A stretch of DNA of 12,865 nt from Lachnospiraceae bacterium UBA7110. Its GTDB lineage: Bacteria > Bacillota > Clostridia > Lachnospirales > Lachnospiraceae. Below, piece by piece: positions 6,689-12,865 of the stretch. Below the pieces are notes generated by a model. That model ran no database searches. It saw only the letters and a program-made list of their open reading frames with translations, and was not told where the DNA came from. The position numbers and the translations under genes are program-made. Location of the stretch: assembly GCA_002492295.1 (NCBI GenBank), contig DKYC01000032.1, positions 1 through 12,865 on the forward strand, written 5' to 3'. The first letter of the stretch is position 1. Every line of letters starts with the position of its first letter.

Positions 6689-7720
6689 TCAATCCACGCG
6701 CACTTTCCCAGCCACAACGTTTTCATAATCCTCCAAATTCTTCTCCAAAAGCTTTGGCGTATCCAACCCATACGGGCATTTCGACGCACACTGGTTACAG
6801 TGGATGCACTCCTTAATCTTCGCCATATTCGCCTGCCACTCCTCACTTAACCAGTTTGCCGAAGGCGACCGGCGCAAAAGCTGCGAAATCCGTGCGCAGG
6901 TATTAATCTGTATCCCCTTCGGACACGGCATACAATACCCGCACCCGCGGCAAAACTCACCTGAAAGCTCTTTTAAATCCTTCTCATAAACCGCCTTCAT
7001 CTCATCATCCATCACAGGCGGGTTGTCCTGATAAGACAAAAATTCCGCAAGCTCCGACTCCCTTTGTACGCCCCAAAGCGGCAGAACCGGTTCATACTGG
7101 CATGCAAACCAGTAGCAAAGCTTAGAATTGGTCAAAAGCCCTCCTGCAAGTCCCTTCATGCCAAGAAACCCCATATCTGCCTTGGCGCACTTCTTTACAA
7201 GGGCAATCTCCTGCTCTCCGGAAATATACGCGAACGGAAACTGCAGTGTCTCATACAGACCGCTCTCAACCGCCTCCTGCGCCACGTTCAGCAAATGCGC
7301 CGTAATCCCGATATGCTTAATTTTTCCTTCTTTTTTTGCCTCCAACGCCGCGGCATATACACCGTCGGTGTCCTCAGGGCGAAAGCACTTGGGCGCACAG
7401 TGGAGCTGATAAATATCAACATAATCCGTCCTTAACTTGTCCAACGAAGTCGCCAAATCCGCACGGAGCTGTTCTCCCGTCTTTGCTGCAGTCTTAGTCG
7501 CAAGATAATAGCTTTGGCGGTCAATCCCCGCAAACGCCGCACCGAGCTTTTCCTCACTGTCGCTGTAAGCCCTTGCCGTGTCAAAAAAATTTACGCCGCC
7601 ATAAAGCGCCATATGAATTAATTTAACTGCGCTGTCCTTGTCAATCCGCTGTATCGGCAACGCGCCAAATCCGTTTTTATTTGCAACAATTCCCGTACTT
7701 CCCAACTTCACCTGAACCAT
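6689..7720 (-). CDS. Aldo/keto reductase with C-terminal 2x[4Fe-4S] ferredoxin domain
   Basis: The 343-aa protein joins a TIM-barrel NAD(P)H oxidoreductase (about 1-240) to a ferredoxin-like tail. Catalytic tetrad residues are visible: D47 and Y52 in FFDTARAY, K76 in LATKT and H107 in YQLHC. The tail has two cysteine clusters, C257/C260/C263/C266 and C305/C308/C311/C315, each of the CxxCxxCxxxCP type that holds a 4Fe-4S cluster. Such fused proteins are common in anaerobes and likely couple carbonyl or related reductions to electron carriers; the substrate is unknown. The start ATG (7718-7720) has GGAGG at 7729-7733. It lies 16 bases after the TetR stop, so it is probably the main target of that regulator. 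Confidence 0.92.
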   Translation of the reverse strand: MVQVKLGSTGIVANKNGFGALPIQRIDKDSAVKLIHMALYGGVNFFDTARAYSDSEEKLGAAFAGIDRQSYYLATKTAAKTGEQLRADLATSLDKLRTDYVDIYQLHCAPKCFRPEDTDGVYAAALEAKKEGKIKHIGITAHLLNVAQEAVESGLYETLQFPFAYISGEQEIALVKKCAKADMGFLGMKGLAGGLLTNSKLCYWFACQYEPVLPLWGVQRESELAEFLSYQDNPPVMDDEMKAVYEKDLKELSGEFCRGCGYCMPCPKGIQINTCARISQLLRRSPSANWLSEEWQANMAKIKECIHCNQCASKCPYGLDTPKLLEKNLEDYENVVAGKVRVD

Positions 7721-7736
7721 ACATTCTACCTCCGCT

Positions 7737-8324
7737 TTATCGTATTTTCATCGTTTCAAACACAGCCCGCACGCCGTAAAGCATGGTATCGCGCGCATCC
7801 TGATACGGATACCCCGTATTTGAGGCAAGCATTTTGCCAATGCCTGTCGCAATAATCCAAAGCGTTTCCGCCGCGCATCTGCTGTCCGTTTCCGCGTTCA
7901 CTGCCCCGAGTGCCTTTCCTTCCTCGACAATACGCTCCCAGTCCTGCAGCAGCTCATTGCGCACGCCGTCCTGCGATATCTCGTACAGCGCGGTATAATA
8001 CTGGAACGAGGCATTTTTCTCATAGATATATGTAAAGGCCGTCATAATCCTCGCCAAAAAACGCTCATAATAAGACGCGTCCTGCGGCGCCTGCTCCTGC
8101 GCCTTTTGTATCAGCTCTTCGTTGCAGCGCTTTGCAACAAGCAGATTAATCTCATCAATATCGCGAAACCGGTTATAAATCACACGCCTGTCACAGTTTA
8201 ATTCCCGGCACAGGCGCGTCACGGTCAACGCGCCTACACCCTCTTTACAGCCAATATTCACCGCAAGGTCAACAATACGCCTGCTTGTTTCGTCCTCAAT
8301 CCGTTTTCCCTTTGAGAATGCCAT
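7737..8324 (-). CDS. TetR/AcrR-family transcriptional regulator
   Basis: This 195-aa protein has an N-terminal TetR helix-turn-helix (about 15-60; recognition part LCRELNCDRRVIYNRFRDI) and a divergent helical ligand-binding domain (about 75-195) that does not reveal its ligand. TetR proteins usually repress and are released by a small molecule. The reading frame is open to 8408, but the ATG at 8322-8324 is chosen because GAGGAG (8332-8337) sits 7 bases upstream and the DNA-binding domain follows at the normal distance. An ATG five codons earlier has no ribosome binding site. It is the first gene of a likely operon with the aldo/keto reductase and kinase-like gene. A palindrome on its own promoter suggests autoregulation. 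Confidence 0.9.
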   Translation of the reverse strand: MAFSKGKRIEDETSRRIVDLAVNIGCKEGVGALTVTRLCRELNCDRRVIYNRFRDIDEINLLVAKRCNEELIQKAQEQAPQDASYYERFLARIMTAFTYIYEKNASFQYYTALYEISQDGVRNELLQDWERIVEEGKALGAVNAETDSRCAAETLWIIATGIGKMLASNTGYPYQDARDTMLYGVRAVFETMKIR

Positions 8325-8373
8325 AGTTTTTCTCCTCATCCGTACAATAATCCCTGTACAAAACAATTCCTTA

Positions 8374-8391
8374 AACTGAATTTTATCAGTT
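8374..8391. promoter_or_regulatory. Putative TetR operator, palindrome centred on the -10 box
   Basis: AACTGA (8374-8379) and TCAGTT (8386-8391) are perfect inverted arms around a 6-bp centre that is exactly the -10 hexamer. Repressor binding here would block RNA polymerase, the usual autoregulatory design of TetR genes. No second copy was seen at the ABC exporter promoter. Confidence 0.7.
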
Positions 8392-8408
8392 CTAAACAAA
8401 TATGGCAA
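8380..8408 (-). promoter_or_regulatory. Promoter of the TetR-reductase-kinase operon
   Basis: On the minus strand TTGCCA (8403-8408), a 17-bp spacer and TAAAAT (8380-8385) each match five of six consensus positions. The predicted start is about 8373, 50 bases before the TetR ATG. The leader contains TTGTAC twice, 14 bases apart (8342-8347 and 8356-8361 as GTACAA on the plus strand). Confidence 0.8.
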
Positions 8409-8459
8409 GCATATCTTTCAGTTCCGGCAATAACACTATCCGCAATCCAATGCCCAAAA

Positions 8460-10361
8460 TCACGTCGTTGCAATCGCGTTTCCAGTATAGAGCTGATAAT
8501 ACCTGCCCTTCTGCGCAATCAGCTCATCATGCGTTCCGCGCTCAATAATCCTGCCCTGCTCAAGCACCATAATACAGTCACTGTTTTTGACCGTAGAAAG
8601 CCTGTGCGCAATGACAAAAGTCGTTCTGTCTTTCATCAGCTTATCCATACCGTCCTGCACAATCTTCTCGGTACGCGTATCAATCGAGCTGGTCGCTTCG
8701 TCGAGAATCAGCGCCGGCGGGTCTGCAATCGCCGCCCTTGCAATGGCAAGAAGCTGTCTTTGCCCCTGACTTAAATTCGCACCGTCCCCCGTCAGCAGCG
8801 TATCATAACCCTGCGGAAGCCGCTCGATAAAGCCGTGTGCATTGGCAAGCTTTGCCGCCGCGATGACCTCTTCGTCACTTGCATCGAGCTTTCCGTACCG
8901 GATATTTTCCATAACCGTTGCCGTAAACAAATGTGTATCCTGCAATACAATGCCAAGCGAACGCCGCAAATCCGCTTTTTTGATTTTGTTGACATTGATA
9001 CCGTCATAACGAATCTTACCGTCCTGTATATCGTAAAAACGATTGATTAAATTCGTAATCGTCGTTTTACCCGCACCCGTAGAACCGACAAATGCAATCT
9101 TCTGCCCAGGTTCGGCAAACATCTTGATATTATGGAGCACCATCTTATCATCATTGTATCCAAAATCCACATCATCAAATACAACGCCGCCCTCAAGACG
9201 CTGATACGTCGTCGTGTCACTGTCCTTATGATAATGCTTCCATGCCCAAATTCCCGTATGCTTGTTGGTTTCCCGGATTTCGCCGTTTACCTCCTCGGCA
9301 TTGACAAGCATGACATACCCCGCGTCATCCTCAGGCTGCTCGTCAATCAGCTTAAACACTCTGTCCGCGCCCGCAAGCGCCATGACAATTGAGTTAAACT
9401 GCATACTTACCTGATTGATTGGCATGTTAAAACTCTTGTTGAACGTCAGAAAGCTTGCGAGTCCGCCAAGCGTAAGGCCGCCAATATTTCCAATGGCAAG
9501 GATTCCGCCGACAATCGCGCAGACCACATAGCTTACATTTCCAAGCTGTGCGTTAATCGGTCCTAACATATTTGCAAAGCGGTTCGCATTATAAGAGCTG
9601 TCAAAAAGCTCCTCATTGAGCGTACGAAACCGTTCAATGTTTTCCTCCTCATGGCAGAATACCTTGACAACCTTCTGCCCCTCCATCATTTCCTCAATAA
9701 ACCCGTTCACTGCGCCAAGCGATTTCTGCTGTGCCAAAAAGTACCGTCCCGAAAGCCCTGTTGCCTTCTTCGTCACAAACAGCATAATTGCAACCATGAC
9801 AAGCGTTGTAAAAGTCAACGGTACGCTCAAGGAAAGCATACTAAGAAAAACTGTCACAATGGTAACTGCACTGTTTAGGCACTGTGGTAAGCTTTGGCTA
9901 ATCATCTGACGCAGCGTGTCAATATCGTTTGTATAGCACGACATAATATCACCGTGCGCGTGGGTATCAAAATATTTAATCGGAAGCTGCTCCATTTTTC
10001 CAAACATCGCATTCCGGATATTGCGCATCGTGCCTTGGCTGACCGTAATCATAATACGGTTGTAAAGATACGCCGAAAAAACGCCGACTGCATAAAAGCA
10101 CGCTACTCTTGCAATTGCGTGTGCAAGCCCCGAAAAATCAGGATTCGGAGTAGATAACAGCGGCATGATATAGCTGTCAATCAACGTCTGCATAAACAAT
10201 GTTCCCTGCACATTTGCAAGGACGCCGACAAAAATGCAGATGACCACAATCACAATATGCGGCGCGTAATCCTTCATCATAAATCCAATAATCCGTGAAA
10301 ACAGCTTTCCCGGATTTTCCAGCTTTGGTTTTGGTCCTCTCGGTCCTCTTGGTCCTGGCAT
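8460..10361 (-). CDS. ABC exporter half-transporter, subunit with consensus catalytic residues
   Basis: This 633-aa protein has six expected membrane segments (about 30-330) followed by an ATPase domain. It carries Walker A GSTGAGKT (426-433), Q-loop Q474, signature LSQGQ (530-534), Walker B LILDE with catalytic Glu555, and switch His586 in IAHRLS. It should pair with the product of the gene before it to form a heterodimeric type I exporter of the BmrCD/LmrCD/TM287-288 kind, moving drugs, lipids or peptides out of the cell. A linker of about 45 extra residues (about 345-392) between membrane and ATPase domains is also known in related Firmicutes proteins. The N-terminus is collagen-like (PGPRGPRGPKP). 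The start ATG overlaps the previous stop as TAATG, with GGAGG just inside the previous gene, so the two are translated together. Confidence 0.93.
   Translation of the reverse strand: MPGPRGPRGPKPKLENPGKLFSRIIGFMMKDYAPHIVIVVICIFVGVLANVQGTLFMQTLIDSYIMPLLSTPNPDFSGLAHAIARVACFYAVGVFSAYLYNRIMITVSQGTMRNIRNAMFGKMEQLPIKYFDTHAHGDIMSCYTNDIDTLRQMISQSLPQCLNSAVTIVTVFLSMLSLSVPLTFTTLVMVAIMLFVTKKATGLSGRYFLAQQKSLGAVNGFIEEMMEGQKVVKVFCHEEENIERFRTLNEELFDSSYNANRFANMLGPINAQLGNVSYVVCAIVGGILAIGNIGGLTLGGLASFLTFNKSFNMPINQVSMQFNSIVMALAGADRVFKLIDEQPEDDAGYVMLVNAEEVNGEIRETNKHTGIWAWKHYHKDSDTTTYQRLEGGVVFDDVDFGYNDDKMVLHNIKMFAEPGQKIAFVGSTGAGKTTITNLINRFYDIQDGKIRYDGINVNKIKKADLRRSLGIVLQDTHLFTATVMENIRYGKLDASDEEVIAAAKLANAHGFIERLPQGYDTLLTGDGANLSQGQRQLLAIARAAIADPPALILDEATSSIDTRTEKIVQDGMDKLMKDRTTFVIAHRLSTVKNSDCIMVLEQGRIIERGTHDELIAQKGRYYQLYTGNAIATT
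10333..10359. repeat. Three 9-bp imperfect tandem units encoding the Gly-Pro-Arg start
   Basis: GGTCCTCTC, GGTCCTCTT and GGTCCTGGC follow one another on the plus strand and encode the collagen-like triplets at the N-terminus of the downstream ABC subunit. The units could vary in number between strains by slippage. Confidence 0.5.
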
Positions 10362-12115
10362 TAGTTGTCACCTCCGTTTTCATCAAAATCGGCATTGCCG
10401 CCCGTCTGCGATTCAAAGACCTCTTTATAAATATCACTCGTTTCCAGCAGCCGCTCGTGCGTGTCAAACGCAGTCACCATACCGTTATCCATCACAATAA
10501 TGCGGTCCGCATTCTGCACGCTGCTGACACGCTGCGCGATAATCAGCTTAGTCGTTTCGGGAATTTCCTCGGCAAACGCCTTTCTGATTTTTGCGTCCGT
10601 CGCCGTATCCACCGCGCTCGTGCTGTCGTCCAAAATCAGGATTTTCGGCTTTTTCAGCAATGCCCTTGCGATACAAAGGCGCTGTCTTTGCCCGCCGGAT
10701 ACGTTCGTTCCGCCCTGTTCGATGTAGGTATTGTATTTATCGGGCATTTTTTGAATAAATTCATCCGCACACGCAAGGCGGCACGCACGTTCACACTCTT
10801 CCTGCGTAGCATTTTTGTCACCCCACCGCAGGTTATCCAAAATCGTTCCACTAAAGAGCACATTCTTTTGCAGAACCACCGACACCTGATTGCGCAGCGC
10901 CTCCATATCATATTGCTTCACGTCGAGTCCGCCTACCAAAAGCGACCCCTCCGTTACATCATAAAGACGGCTGATTAAGTTGACAAGGCTGGACTTCGCG
11001 CTTCCCGTTCCACCGATTACACCGATGGTTTCTCCTGCCCTGATGTCAAGATTGATGTTTTTCAGCACAGGTTTGCCCTCTTTATGGTATGCAAAGCTGA
11101 CATTCTCGAAACGAATACTGCCGTCCTTTACCTCGCTTACAGGATTTTCAGGATTCTCCAAATCGGACTGTTCCGTGAGCACCTCTGCAATACGCTTTGC
11201 ACTCGCATAGCTCATTGTCAGCATAACGAAAATCATCGACACCATCATCAGGCTCATCAGAATGTTCATGCAGTATGCCAAAAGGCTCATCATTTCACCC
11301 GTCGTCAGCCCGCCTGCCATAATCGTCTTTGCGCCAAGCCATGATATGACAAGAATACAGGTGTAAACTGTCGCCTGCATAATCGGCATGTTCAAAACAA
11401 CCAGCTTTTCGGCACGTAAGAACATATTGTAGATGTTTGCGTTTGCCTTCGAGAATTTTTCCGTTTCATAGTCTTCGCGCACGTACGCCTTCACCACGCG
11501 TATCGCCGAAACGTTCTCCTGAACGCTTGCATTGAGTTCGTCATATTTTTCAAACACCTGGCGGAAATGCCTGGTAGCTCTTGGTATGATAATACCAAGG
11601 CAGCAGGTCAGAAAGACTACTGCAATCAGATAAACGGACGCAAGCCTTGCATTGATTGCAAACGCCATAATCATCGCAATAATCATCGACGCAGGCGCGC
11701 GCATTGCCATACGCAAAATCATCTGATAAGAATTCTGCATATTCGTAACATCCGTCGTCAGCCTCGTAATCAGACTCGACGTGGAATATTTGTCAATGTT
11801 GGAAAATGAATAGTTCTGAATATTCTCAAACATTGCCTGCCTTAAATTCCTTGCAAAACCCGTCGATGCCCGCGCGCCATATTTTGCGCCCATGATACCC
11901 GCCCATAACCCAATCAGGGCGGCAATCAGCATACAAAAGCCTACCTTATAGATATGTTCCATATTTTCCGCGTTAACGCCGTCGTCAATAATGGACGCCA
12001 TCAACAGCGGGATAATCATTTCCATGATTACTTCCAAAATCATGAAAACGGGCGTGAGAAAGGAATCTTTTTTAAATTCCTTAATCTGCGCGCCTAATAC
12101 TTTTAGCATTGACAT
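10361..12115 (-). CDS. ABC exporter half-transporter, subunit with degenerate catalytic residues
   Basis: The 584-aa protein has a six-helix membrane domain (about 18-300) and an ATPase domain (about 334-570). Walker A is GGTGSAKS (368-375), Q-loop Q416 and the signature is canonical VSGGQ (472-476), but the catalytic Glu of Walker B is Asp497 (LILDDS) and the switch His is Gln528 (IAQRVS). This is the degenerate partner typical of heterodimeric exporters. Its Walker residues pair with the LSQGQ of the other subunit to form the weak site, while its VSGGQ completes the active site. The ATG at 12113-12115 is preferred because AAGGGG lies 7 bases upstream; an in-frame TTG at 12149-12151 lacks one. 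It is first in the exporter operon. The substrate is unknown. Confidence 0.92.
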   Translation of the reverse strand: MSMLKVLGAQIKEFKKDSFLTPVFMILEVIMEMIIPLLMASIIDDGVNAENMEHIYKVGFCMLIAALIGLWAGIMGAKYGARASTGFARNLRQAMFENIQNYSFSNIDKYSTSSLITRLTTDVTNMQNSYQMILRMAMRAPASMIIAMIMAFAINARLASVYLIAVVFLTCCLGIIIPRATRHFRQVFEKYDELNASVQENVSAIRVVKAYVREDYETEKFSKANANIYNMFLRAEKLVVLNMPIMQATVYTCILVISWLGAKTIMAGGLTTGEMMSLLAYCMNILMSLMMVSMIFVMLTMSYASAKRIAEVLTEQSDLENPENPVSEVKDGSIRFENVSFAYHKEGKPVLKNINLDIRAGETIGVIGGTGSAKSSLVNLISRLYDVTEGSLLVGGLDVKQYDMEALRNQVSVVLQKNVLFSGTILDNLRWGDKNATQEECERACRLACADEFIQKMPDKYNTYIEQGGTNVSGGQRQRLCIARALLKKPKILILDDSTSAVDTATDAKIRKAFAEEIPETTKLIIAQRVSSVQNADRIIVMDNGMVTAFDTHERLLETSDIYKEVFESQTGGNADFDENGGDN

Positions 12116-12168
12116 AAAAATTCCCCTTTCCAAATTTTTTTGCTCTTCCAATCAATTAATGCCTTACT

Positions 12169-12183
12169 ACCGTATCCGACGGT
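12169..12183. repeat. 15-bp palindrome in the exporter operon leader
   Basis: ACCGT (12169-12173) and ACGGT (12179-12183) are perfect inverted arms with a 5-bp centre. The site lies about 20-35 bases inside the predicted transcript and could be an operator or a small RNA hairpin. It differs from the TetR palindrome at 8374-8391. Confidence 0.45.
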
Positions 12184-12209
12184 CTGTTGGAAAAAGATTA
12201 CTGTCTAAT

Positions 12210-12238
12210 ATTTTGTCCTTATAAATTTTTAATGTCAA
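12210..12238 (-). promoter_or_regulatory. Promoter of the ABC exporter operon
   Basis: On the minus strand a perfect TTGACA (12233-12238), a 17-bp spacer and CAAAAT (12210-12215, four of six) form a likely sigma-A promoter. The start would be near 12203, giving a leader of about 88 bases. No ATG-initiated leader peptide was seen in it. Confidence 0.65.
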
Positions 12239-12290
12239 CAACAATCATGTTATTTCATTGTTTTTTTAGATTTCGTTCGGTTATCAGGTA

Positions 12291-12794
12291 TTAAAATTTC
12301 CGCAGTTCAATCGAATCGTCATCAGGTGTATTCTCCACCGATTTCACCACCACGTCATACCCAAATTCCGCATTCACCTGAACATGCACAGTATCGCCGC
12401 ATTTATGCCCCGCAAGCGCCTTTCCGACAGGCGACTCAATACTGACAAGCCCCTTTAACGGATTGTTGCGTACGGTCGTGACAAGGCGGTACGTTTCCGT
12501 CGCGCCGTCCTCGACAAACTCCACCACCACCGTCTTGTTCAAGCCTATTTCGTCCTCCGCCGCCTCATCCTCGATAATCTGCGCCGTCTTTATCATACGC
12601 TCCAAGTACCGGATACGGCTTTCGTTCTGGTTTTTATATTTTTTGGCAGCATAGTATTCAAAGTTTTCGCTCAAGTCGCCCTGCGCCCTTGCCTCCTTTA
12701 CCGCCTCAATCGCCTCTTTCCGGATGACAAGCTTTCTGTGCTCGATCTCCTCCTCCATCTTCCGGATGTCACTCTTTGTCAATTGATCATACAT
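12291..12794 (-). CDS. greA: Transcription elongation factor GreA
   Basis: GreA enters the secondary channel of stalled RNA polymerase and triggers cleavage of the backtracked transcript end. The 167-aa product has the N-terminal coiled coil (about 5-75) with tip motif GDLSENFEY, including the conserved acidic residues D40 and E43, and a C-terminal FKBP-like domain (about 84-167) with the family motif SPVGKALAGHKCGD (121-134). The tip Ala of the common GDLSENAEY is Phe45 here. The length is slightly above the usual 155-160 aa, with an acidic C-terminal end. The ATG at 12792-12794 has AGAGG (12802-12806) 7 bases upstream. It probably forms a separate unit from the exporter operon, which has its own promoter in the 175-base gap. 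Confidence 0.93.
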   Translation of the reverse strand: MYDQLTKSDIRKMEEEIEHRKLVIRKEAIEAVKEARAQGDLSENFEYYAAKKYKNQNESRIRYLERMIKTAQIIEDEAAEDEIGLNKTVVVEFVEDGATETYRLVTTVRNNPLKGLVSIESPVGKALAGHKCGDTVHVQVNAEFGYDVVVKSVENTPDDDSIELRKF

Positions 12795-12804
12795 TTTCTT
12801 ACCT

Positions 12805-12864
12805 CTATTCCAGTTCCGTAAGCTCCCATCCAGAACCCTGACTCCTGCGGGACACTTCCCGTCT
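12805..12864 (-). other. Possible 3' end of an upstream gene at the window edge
   Basis: One minus-strand frame is open from the edge for 19 codons and stops with TAG at 12805-12807, overlapping the greA ribosome binding site, as often happens inside operons. The 19 residues (ending WELTELE) are too few to identify, and the two other minus-strand frames are open here too, so this is only a possibility. Confidence 0.2.
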
Positions 12865-12865
12865 G

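Noticed and set aside
8409..8459. Gap between the exporter stop and the TetR promoter examined for a terminator
   Set aside because: Only a short GGCA/TGCC pairing with a long loop and no T-tract was found, so read-through from the exporter into the TetR operon cannot be excluded, but no terminator is called.
10295..10978. 227-codon plus-strand open frame across the two ABC genes
   Set aside because: It lies opposite conserved ATPase motifs (signature and Walker B) of one subunit and crosses the gene junction; no recognisable protein.
12240..12270. Hairpin AACAAT/ATTGTT followed by seven T on the plus strand
   Set aside because: The stem is AT-only with an 11-base loop and the T-tract points away from greA, with no plus-strand gene to terminate. 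On the minus strand no T-tract follows.
12795..12863. In-frame upstream extension of greA to the window edge
   Set aside because: The frame is open, but the ATG at 12794 has a good ribosome binding site and the GreA fold begins there; the extension has no family match.

Overview
The window reads as chromosomal DNA of a Gram-positive anaerobe of the class Clostridia, most likely a Lachnospiraceae member. This is inferred from protein style, not from a marker gene: strong GGAGG-type ribosome binding sites, sigma-A-like promoters, a CheV protein, a VanS-like histidine kinase, a Firmicutes-type heterodimeric ABC exporter and a ferredoxin-tailed aldo/keto reductase. There are twelve complete protein genes, eleven on the minus strand and one (4921-5832) on the plus strand. 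No tRNA, rRNA, CRISPR, insertion sequence or phage gene was seen, and no gap exceeds 300 bases.

Layout from the left: (1) an orphan cheV (89-985) with its own extended -10 promoter and a hairpin just past its stop. (2) A tight four-gene minus-strand operon transcribed from about 4794 to 1162: a single-pass membrane protein with a C-terminal coiled coil (unknown function), an OmpR-family response regulator, a sensor histidine kinase, and a lipoprotein. The genes are 4 to 14 bases apart. (3) A divergent control region (about 4690-4920) serving this operon and a secreted SGNH/GDSL hydrolase on the plus strand. It holds two recognisable promoters, an 8-bp perfect inverted repeat that touches both, and an 11-bp perfect tandem repeat just inside the operon transcript. 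(4) A minus-strand group of TetR-family regulator, aldo/keto reductase with two 4Fe-4S motifs, and a cytidylate-kinase-like P-loop protein with an extra C-terminal domain. The TetR promoter carries a perfect inverted repeat centred on its -10 box. (5) A two-gene heterodimeric ABC exporter operon (stop/start overlap TAATG) with one canonical and one degenerate ATPase site. (6) greA at the right edge.

How the parts may work together: region 2 plus the hydrolase looks like an envelope-sensing module, in which kinase and regulator are made with two membrane- or surface-attached partners and probably co-controlled with a secreted esterase. The TetR gene is probably autoregulated and controls the reductase/kinase operon; no copy of its operator was seen at the exporter promoter, so the exporter may be independent of it. 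Nothing here is clearly a wholly new system. The best leads are the divergent regulatory region, the uncharacterised membrane coiled-coil protein of the two-component operon, and the kinase fused to a degenerate ParB-like domain.
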